This document shows positions 6,681 through 11,457 of a stretch of DNA of 11,457 bases, piece after piece. Numbering within the stretch: position 1 is the stretch's first letter; every line of letters begins with the position of its first letter. Source of the DNA: Frankia sp. (GTDB lineage Bacteria > Actinomycetota > Actinomycetes > Frankiales > Frankiaceae); assembly GCA_019689615.1 (NCBI GenBank), contig JADGHD010000098.1, positions 1-11,457 of the forward strand, written 5' to 3'. Below the pieces are notes generated by a model. The model saw only the letters and a list, made by a program, of their open reading frames with translations, was not told where the DNA came from and searched no databases. Position numbers and translations under genes: made by a program.

Positions 6681-7976
6681 ATGCATATCGCCATGCTTGG
6701 CACACGCGGAGTACCCGCAAACTATGGGGGATTTGAAACGGCGGTTGAAGAAGTCGGTCGCCGCCTTGTCGACCTTGGCCACCAGGTCACCGTCTACTGC
6801 CGGAACTCTGGCGATGCCACGTACCTGGGCATGCGACGGGTTGAGCTGCCGGCCATGCGTCGGCGGTCGTTGGAGACGCTGAGCCACAGCGCGCTGAGCT
6901 GCCTGCACGCGCTGCGGCACCGGCCGGACGTGGCGCTGGTGTTCAACGCGGCGAACTCGCCCTTGCTGCCGCTGCTCATGGCGGGCCGGATTCCGGTGGC
7001 GGTGCACGTCGACGGCCTGGAATGGCTGCGCGGCAAGTGGGTGGGGGCCGGCCGGCGGTACTACATGGTGGCCGAGGCGCTGGCCGTCGCCTGGGCCGAC
7101 GACCTGATCGCGGACTGCGTCGCGATCGCCCAGTACTACCGGTGGAAGTTCCAGGCCGAGTCCACGGTGCTGCGCTACGGCGCCCCGCTGCTGGACACGC
7201 CGGCGCTCGACCGGCTGGCCGAGGTCGGGCTGCGGCCGAAGGAGTTCCACCTCGTGGTGGCCCGGCTCGAGCCGGAGAACAACATCGACCTGATCGTCGA
7301 CGGGTACCTGGCGAGCGGGTGTACGCACCCGCTCGTCGTGGTGGGCGGGAACCCCTACCCCACCGACTACACCCGGCGGCTGACGACCCGGCTCCACGGC
7401 GAGGAGCGGGTCCGCCCGCTGGGCGCCGTCTACGACCAGGATCTGCTGAACACGCTTTACCAGTGCGGCCTGACCTACATCCACGGGCACAGCGTCGGCG
7501 GGACCAATCCGTCGCTGCTACGCGCGATGGGTGCGGGCGCGACCGTGCTGGCCAGCGGCAACCCGTTCAACCGGGAGGTGCTCGGCGACGCCGGCCTGTT
7601 CTTCGACAACCCGGCCGACCTGGCCGGGCTGCTCGAGCTGGCCGAGCAGTACCCGTCACTCGGCCAGCACCACGGCGAGCTGGCTCGCCGCCGCGTCGCC
7701 GCCGAGTACGACTGGGACGAGGTCGCGCTCGGCTACGAGCAGATGTGCCTGCGGCTGGCCGAGCGCCAGCCGCGGCCGCGGCCCGGGCTTCTGAGATCGC
7801 TGCTCCGGTCGGCGGACGGCCGGGGGATCGAGATCGTGCCGACGGACTTCCCGGCGCCGCGGGCGCCGGTGGCGTCGCCGGCGTCCGGCCTGCCAGCGCT
7901 GGCCGTCCCACGGGCCGGCCGCGCGGCCGCCGCCGAGACGGCCGAGCTCGCCGCCGGGAAGGAGGAGGCACGGTGA
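6681..7976 (+). CDS. GT4-type glycosyltransferase with DUF1972 N-terminus
   Basis: The 431-residue enzyme is predicted to be cytosolic and to transfer a sugar from a nucleotide donor to a lipid-linked glycan. The N-terminus reads M-H-I-A-M-L-G-T-R-G-V-P, then Y-G-G-F-E-T at 15-20, the signature of the DUF1972 group that includes rhamnosyltransferases such as Cps2T/WchF. The acceptor-side domain spans about 1-185. The donor-side Rossmann domain (about 188-365) has L-V-V-A-R-L-E-P-E-N-N at 191-201 and G-H-S-V-G-G-T-N-P-S-L-L at 269-280. An Ala/Pro-rich tail follows about 375. Where many GT4 enzymes have the second Glu of the E-x7-E motif, this protein has Arg281. I chose the ATG at 6681 because it opens exactly at the conserved motif and has GGGGG six bases upstream; the frame is open to 6561, but that leader is AT-rich and unlike coding DNA. 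The stop overlaps the next gene (GTGA). Donor and acceptor sugars are unknown. Confidence 0.92.
   Translation: MHIAMLGTRGVPANYGGFETAVEEVGRRLVDLGHQVTVYCRNSGDATYLGMRRVELPAMRRRSLETLSHSALSCLHALRHRPDVALVFNAANSPLLPLLMAGRIPVAVHVDGLEWLRGKWVGAGRRYYMVAEALAVAWADDLIADCVAIAQYYRWKFQAESTVLRYGAPLLDTPALDRLAEVGLRPKEFHLVVARLEPENNIDLIVDGYLASGCTHPLVVVGGNPYPTDYTRRLTTRLHGEERVRPLGAVYDQDLLNTLYQCGLTYIHGHSVGGTNPSLLRAMGAGATVLASGNPFNREVLGDAGLFFDNPADLAGLLELAEQYPSLGQHHGELARRRVAAEYDWDEVALGYEQMCLRLAERQPRPRPGLLRSLLRSADGRGIEIVPTDFPAPRAPVASPASGLPALAVPRAGRAAAAETAELAAGKEEAR
7959..7968 (+). promoter_or_regulatory. Strong Shine-Dalgarno deciding the GTG start at 7973
   Basis: AAGGAGGAGG lies inside the 3' end of the glycosyltransferase gene, 4 bases before the GTG at 7973. 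It matches the anti-Shine-Dalgarno very well. It fixes the start of the CDP-alcohol phosphotransferase, whose frame is otherwise open far upstream as a shadow of the glycosyltransferase. Confidence 0.8.
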
Positions 7977-8815
7977 ACCAGGCGAGCACCGCCCGGCCCG
8001 CGCGGCCGCTCGGCGCGGCGCCGGCCGGCGGCTACCGGACCGCGCTGGCCCGGCTGGCCGCGGCGCAGAAGCCGCCGCACGGGGCGCCGGCCTACTCCCG
8101 GTTCGTCAACCGGCGCGCCGGCCGGTACCTGGCCGCCGCCGCGTACGTCGCCGGGCTCACGCCGAACCAGGTGACCGCGATCAGCGGGCTGTTCACGTTC
8201 GGCGGGATCGCCGTGCTGGCGGCCGTCCGGCCGTCCGCGCTGACCGGAGTCGTCGTCGCCGTCCTGCTGGCGGCCGGCTACGCGCTCGACTCGGCGGACC
8301 GCCAGCACGCCCGGCAGCTCGGCGGCGGCTCGCCGGCCGGCGAGTGGCTCGACCACGTCCTGGACTCCGCGAAGATCCCGATGCTGCACCTGGCCGTCGC
8401 GGTCTGCTACTACCGGTTCTCCAGCCTCGGCCGGGGGGCCTTCCTGCTGGTGCCGCTCGGCTTCGCGGTGGTGGCCGTGGTCGTCTTCGCCATCATGATC
8501 ATCAGCGACCTGCTCCGGCGGACGCGGCCGGCCGCGAACCCCGCCGGGCGGGCCGGGCCCGCGCCGGTCTGGCGGTCGCTGCTGGTCGTGCCGAGCGACT
8601 ACGGGCTGCTCTGCGTGAGCTTCGTCCTGCTGGGCGCTGGCGCGGCGGTCAGCGGGGCGTTCACGGTCGTCTACGCCGGGCTCGCCGCCGCGAACCTGCT
8701 CTACCTGACTGGCGCGCTGGTCCGCGGGTACCGCGCGATGGCGGCGCTGCCCAGGGGCAGCCGGCCCGCCGCCATGCCGCGCCGGACGCCGGCCGTCCCG
8801 GGAGGGCCGCGGTGA
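7973..8815 (+). CDS. CDP-alcohol phosphatidyltransferase-family membrane enzyme
   Basis: The protein has 280 residues. Family members transfer a phospho-alcohol from a CDP-linked donor to a second alcohol, releasing CMP, at the cytoplasmic membrane face. After a polar N-terminus comes L-T-P-N-Q-V-T at 62-68, then about six hydrophobic segments (near 66-86, 90-105, 135-150, 155-178, 203-225, 228-250). The family signature lies between segments two and three: D106-x2-D109-R110-x2-A113-R114-x8-G123-x3-D127-x3-D131. All four metal-binding Asp residues are present, but the Gly normally after the second Asp is Arg110 (codon 8300-8302). GTGA overlaps join it to both neighbours, so translation is probably coupled. 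The adjacent cytidylyltransferase suggests that its donor is made locally and that it serves a surface glycan or glycolipid and not housekeeping phospholipid synthesis. Family assignment is firm; substrate, and activity given Arg110, are open. Confidence 0.9.
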   Translation: MNQASTARPARPLGAAPAGGYRTALARLAAAQKPPHGAPAYSRFVNRRAGRYLAAAAYVAGLTPNQVTAISGLFTFGGIAVLAAVRPSALTGVVVAVLLAAGYALDSADRQHARQLGGGSPAGEWLDHVLDSAKIPMLHLAVAVCYYRFSSLGRGAFLLVPLGFAVVAVVVFAIMIISDLLRRTRPAANPAGRAGPAPVWRSLLVVPSDYGLLCVSFVLLGAGAAVSGAFTVVYAGLAAANLLYLTGALVRGYRAMAALPRGSRPAAMPRRTPAVPGGPR

Positions 8816-9267
8816 GCGTCATCGGCTACGTGCCGGGCGCGTTCGACCTGTTCCACATCGGGCACCTGACGATCATTCGGCGGGCCCGGGGGGTGTGCGA
8901 CCACCTGGTGGCCGGGGTGGTCACCGACGACGTGGTCCGCGCGGTCAAGGGCCGCCCGCCGGTGGTGCCGCACGCCGAGCGGATGGAGATCGTCGCCAGC
9001 CTGCGGCTGGTCGACGAGGTCGTGACCGACCCGTACCAGGACAAGTTCGACATGTGGCCGCTGGTCCGCTTCGACGTCCTGGTCAAGGGCGACGACTGGC
9101 GGGGCACCCCGAAGGGGGCGAAGCTGGAGGCCGACCTGGCGACGGTCGGCGCCCGGGTCGTCTACTTCCCGTACACGATCCACACGTCCAGCACGCTGCT
9201 GCGCCGCTTCCTCGGCCAGCAGCCCGACCCGGCGGCAGGCGACAGCCCGGCCAGTCAGCCCGCCTGA
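8812..9267 (+). CDS. TagD-like cytidylyltransferase
   Basis: The protein has 151 residues, close to the usual length for glycerol-3-phosphate cytidylyltransferases. It belongs to the nucleotidyltransferase superfamily with the H-I-G-H motif (residues 15-18, within G-A-F-D-L-F-H-I-G-H). Other family marks are Lys46 in V-K-G-R-P-P, the Glu56-Arg57 pair, L-V-D-E-V at 66-70, V-K-G-D-D-W-R-G-T at 91-99 (matching the G-D-D-W of TagD) and I-H-T-S-S-T at 123-128 (the counterpart of the C-terminal nucleotide-binding I-S-T-T motif). Known TagD forms CDP-glycerol from CTP and glycerol 3-phosphate. Here the true alcohol phosphate is not determined; relatives act on other phospho-alcohols or use ATP. The start GTG overlaps the preceding stop (GTGA) and has GGGAGGG five bases upstream. 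Its place directly behind a CDP-alcohol phosphotransferase makes a donor-supplier role likely. Confidence 0.9.
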   Translation: MSVIGYVPGAFDLFHIGHLTIIRRARGVCDHLVAGVVTDDVVRAVKGRPPVVPHAERMEIVASLRLVDEVVTDPYQDKFDMWPLVRFDVLVKGDDWRGTPKGAKLEADLATVGARVVYFPYTIHTSSTLLRRFLGQQPDPAAGDSPASQPA

Positions 9268-9273
9268 GAGCGG

Positions 9274-9291
9274 GCCGGCTGCCGGGCCGGC
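9274..9291. terminator. Hairpin between convergent genes
   Basis: GCCGGC at 9274-9279 and again at 9286-9291 can pair with each other across a 6-base loop. The stem occupies most of the 29-bp gap between two converging stop codons, so it could end transcription from both sides. There is no T-tract and the stem is short; overlapping CCGG repeats permit other foldings. Confidence 0.4.
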
Positions 9292-9296
9292 GGATA

Positions 9297-11426
9297 TCAG
9301 TAGGCGCCCTCGCGGCGCAGGACGGCGAAGACCGTGCGCCAGAGGATCACCAGGTCCATGGCCAGCGACCAGTTCTCGACGTAGCGCAGGTCGAGGCGCA
9401 CGGACTCGTCCCAGTCGAGGTCGCTGCGGCCGCTGATCTGCCACAGGCCGGTCAGGCCCGGCTTGACCATCAGCCGGCGGTGGACGTCGCGCTCGTACCT
9501 GGCGACCTCGCTCGGCAGCGGCGGGCGCGGGCCGACCAGCGACATCGTGCCGTTGAGCACGTTGAACAGCTGCGGCAGCTCGTCGAGCGACCACTTGCGC
9601 AGGAAGCGGCCGACCGGGGTGACCCGGGGGTCGTTCTTCATCTTGAACAGGACACCGCCGGCGCTCTCGTTCTTGGCCTCGAGTTCCGCCTTGCGTTCCT
9701 CGGCGTCGACGTACATCGACCGGAACTTGTACATCCGGAACTCTTTGCCGTTCTGGCCTACCCGGACCTGCTTGAAGATCGCGGGACCGCGGCTGGTCAG
9801 CCGGACCGCGAGGCCAAGCGCCATGAACACCGGGAACGCCAGGAGCACGACGGTGAGCGCCAGGCCACGGTCGAGCGCCGCCTTCATCATCCGGCGGGCG
9901 CCGGTGAGCTCGGGCTCCTCGATGTGCAGCAGCGGCAGGCCGGCGACCGGGCGCAGGTGGATCCGCGGGCCGGTGACGTCGGTGACCGCCGAGGAGACCA
10001 GCACGTCGACGTTCGACCCCTCCAGCGCCCACAGCAACCGGCGCAGCTGCTCGCCGTCGATCTGCGGGCTGATCGCCACCGTCGTCGCGTCGGTAAGCCG
10101 GATCGCGTCCTGCAGGTTGTCCGACGTGCCGACGATCGGGACGCCGAACAGGTCGAACCCGGCGCGCTCCGGGCGGTCGCGGCTGTGCTTGCCCGGCGCC
10201 CGGTCGAGGCAGATGCCGACCACCGACCAGCCGGCGCTCGGGTCGCGGCGGGCCAGCCGGACGAACGCGGCCGCGGACTCGCCGGCACCCACCACCAGCA
10301 CCCGGTGCATGCACCGGCCGGCGCGGCGCAGCCGGTGCAGCGCGCCCCGGGCGCTCGCGCGGCCGATGAGGGTCAGCACCGTCGCCGTCGGGAAGGCGAT
10401 CAGCAGGTAGGCCCGGGCGACCTCCGCCTTCGTCGCGTAGGACACGACGGCCACCAGCGCGACCAGCCGTACGGCGGCGTTCACCACCCGGCGGAACTCC
10501 TCCGACCCGCCGCCCAGGAACCGGCTCTCGTAGGCCCGGTTCAACGACATCGTCGCGATCCAGGCGAGCGGCAGGAGCACCGTCATCAGCAGGTAGGGCC
10601 GCGTCGACTCCGGCTGGGTCTCGAACTCGACGAAGCCGCCGAAGCGGATCACATAGGCGAGCCCGGTGGCGAGCAGACAGGCGGCCAGGTCGGCGAGTAC
10701 GACCCAGCGGGAGTACGACCGTTCCCAGGCGACGTTGGCCCGGTAGGGATCGCGTCGGCTGAGGGCGTCCGCGGTCGCCGTGGCGAACTCGGCTTCCCCG
10801 CCCGTCCGGGTGTCGGCCGGTCGCTGGTCGGGCTCGACGGTCCGGGGCGGCTGCGCCGGCGCGGGCTGGCCGGCGACCGGTGGCGCCGGCGGTGTCGGGC
10901 CGGTCGCCGGGCGCTGCGCGGGAGCCGGCGGCTCGGCGCGGGGGCGCGGGCTGGTGCCGGCTGGTACGAACGCGGACGCCGGCGGTGGCTCGGCGGGCAG
11001 GCCGAGGTCGGCCAGGCCGCCCGGCGGCAGCGGCAGCACGATCGGGCCGGTCACGGCCCCGTTCGCCGAGGCGTCGGCCGTGGCGCCGTCGCCGGGCCCC
11101 CGGCCGCCGGCAAGCCGGAGCCGGAACCGCTGCATCGGCACCCGCACCGTCGACTCGGGATCGGTGGGGTCGTCCTCCAGCGGGCTGCGCCCAGCTTCGC
11201 TCACGGCCTTGTCCACGGCATTCGGCTCCACAGTGCTGCCAGTGGCGGCGCCATTCTTCGCGGTGCCAGCGAGCGCGACCGGTACCCCCACCGTGCCCTC
11301 ACCGGCACCGTTGCCGGGAACGCCGACGGCCCCCCTGCCGTTCGAGCCGAGGCCGCCTTGACTCGGCTCGCCCGTGTCCGCGCCCACGCCGTCTTGTGCC
11401 GTTCTCGTCACCGGCCAGGCCCCCAT
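9297..11426 (-). CDS. Polyprenyl-phosphate glycosylphosphotransferase (EPS priming)
   Basis: From the ATG at 11424-11426 the protein has 709 residues. It should transfer a sugar 1-phosphate from a nucleotide sugar to a polyprenyl phosphate, the first membrane step of EPS or O-unit assembly. Residues 1 to about 230 are a Gly/Ala/Pro-rich, probably disordered extension. Four membrane segments follow (about 241-260, 278-296, 316-332, 338-356), then a cytoplasmic Rossmann-like region opening V-L-V-V-G-A-G-E-S (377-384). A fifth hydrophobic segment (about 521-541) leads to the catalytic domain: K-F-R-S-M at 567-571, L-D-E-L-P-Q-L at 614-620 with the Asp-Glu pair used by this superfamily, V-G-P-R-P at 631-635, K-P-G-L-T-G-L-W-Q at 655-663 and the C-terminal G-A-Y. 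This is the WbaP/WcaJ-like topology, but those enzymes are usually about 460-500 residues. An in-frame TTG at 11447 is an alternative start. First-sugar specificity cannot be read from sequence. Confidence 0.93.
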   Translation of the reverse strand: MGAWPVTRTAQDGVGADTGEPSQGGLGSNGRGAVGVPGNGAGEGTVGVPVALAGTAKNGAATGSTVEPNAVDKAVSEAGRSPLEDDPTDPESTVRVPMQRFRLRLAGGRGPGDGATADASANGAVTGPIVLPLPPGGLADLGLPAEPPPASAFVPAGTSPRPRAEPPAPAQRPATGPTPPAPPVAGQPAPAQPPRTVEPDQRPADTRTGGEAEFATATADALSRRDPYRANVAWERSYSRWVVLADLAACLLATGLAYVIRFGGFVEFETQPESTRPYLLMTVLLPLAWIATMSLNRAYESRFLGGGSEEFRRVVNAAVRLVALVAVVSYATKAEVARAYLLIAFPTATVLTLIGRASARGALHRLRRAGRCMHRVLVVGAGESAAAFVRLARRDPSAGWSVVGICLDRAPGKHSRDRPERAGFDLFGVPIVGTSDNLQDAIRLTDATTVAISPQIDGEQLRRLLWALEGSNVDVLVSSAVTDVTGPRIHLRPVAGLPLLHIEEPELTGARRMMKAALDRGLALTVVLLAFPVFMALGLAVRLTSRGPAIFKQVRVGQNGKEFRMYKFRSMYVDAEERKAELEAKNESAGGVLFKMKNDPRVTPVGRFLRKWSLDELPQLFNVLNGTMSLVGPRPPLPSEVARYERDVHRRLMVKPGLTGLWQISGRSDLDWDESVRLDLRYVENWSLAMDLVILWRTVFAVLRREGAY

Positions 11427-11457
11427 GCGTCCGTATGGTATAAACAAATTACCCTGC
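11427..11457 (-). promoter_or_regulatory. AT-rich upstream sequence of the priming transferase gene
   Basis: Read on the minus strand, the 31 bases before the ATG include TTTATACCATACGG, with TATACC only 10 bases from the start codon. If TATACC were the -10, transcription would begin at or near the ATG and the mRNA would be nearly leaderless, which is common in actinobacteria. The segment ATACCATACG matches ATACCGTACG in the glycosyltransferase leader at 9 of 10 bases. The window ends here, so no -35 can be examined. Confidence 0.35.

Noticed and set aside
7022..7972. Upstream extension of the CDP-alcohol phosphotransferase frame through the glycosyltransferase gene
   Set aside because: The sequence is Arg/Gly/Ala shadow text, while a strong Shine-Dalgarno and a GTGA overlap mark the true start at 7973.
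8701..10314. Minus-strand frame of 537 codons across the convergent junction
   Set aside because: It runs antisense to the cytidylyltransferase and out of frame with the priming transferase, both of which have diagnostic motifs; it shows none.

Overview
The window is very GC-rich DNA with GTG starts, GC-biased third codon positions and many long shadow reading frames. This fits a high-GC actinobacterium. A Frankia-like member is my guess from overall character and cannot be proven from this window. All recognisable genes concern the cell envelope, secretion or exopolysaccharide (EPS). I found no rRNA, tRNA, CRISPR array, insertion sequence or phage gene.

Layout, left to right. A minus-strand gene (50-1726) encodes an exported right-handed parallel beta-helix protein. 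Across a divergent, comparatively AT-rich gap of 144 bp lies a plus-strand gene (1871-2548) for a small lipoprotein with a DUF4352-like beta-sandwich. A 326-bp gap with a 13-bp tandem repeat follows. Next is a plus-strand gene (2875-6402) for a large secreted multidomain protein: signal peptide, beta-propeller, FN3-like, LamG, PKD, second jelly-roll, PKD. A second gap (6403-6680) becomes clearly AT-rich (about 48% GC over 6551-6660) and carries two neighbouring palindromes.

That gap precedes a tight three-gene operon (6681-9267) in which each junction is a GTGA overlap. The genes encode a DUF1972/GT4 glycosyltransferase, an integral-membrane CDP-alcohol phosphotransferase and a TagD-like cytidylyltransferase. 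A short hairpin-bearing gap of 29 bp separates it from a convergent minus-strand gene (9297-11426) for a polyprenyl-phosphate glycosylphosphotransferase, the membrane enzyme that starts repeat-unit assembly.

Proposed joint function (inference): the glycosylphosphotransferase loads the first sugar-phosphate on the lipid carrier and the glycosyltransferase extends it. The cytidylyltransferase makes a CDP-activated alcohol, and the CDP-alcohol phosphotransferase moves the phospho-alcohol onto the glycan or a lipid, giving a phospho-decorated surface polysaccharide. The exported beta-helix protein could process or bind such a polymer, and the beta-propeller/LamG/PKD protein could bind glycan at the surface. 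No polymerase, flippase or chain-length regulator is in the window, so the locus probably continues beyond its right edge. The oddest points are an Arg in place of the usual Gly in the CDP-alcohol phosphotransferase signature, a roughly 230-residue disordered N-terminal extension on the priming transferase, and a sequence (ATACCRTACG) shared by the upstream regions of the operon and of the priming transferase.
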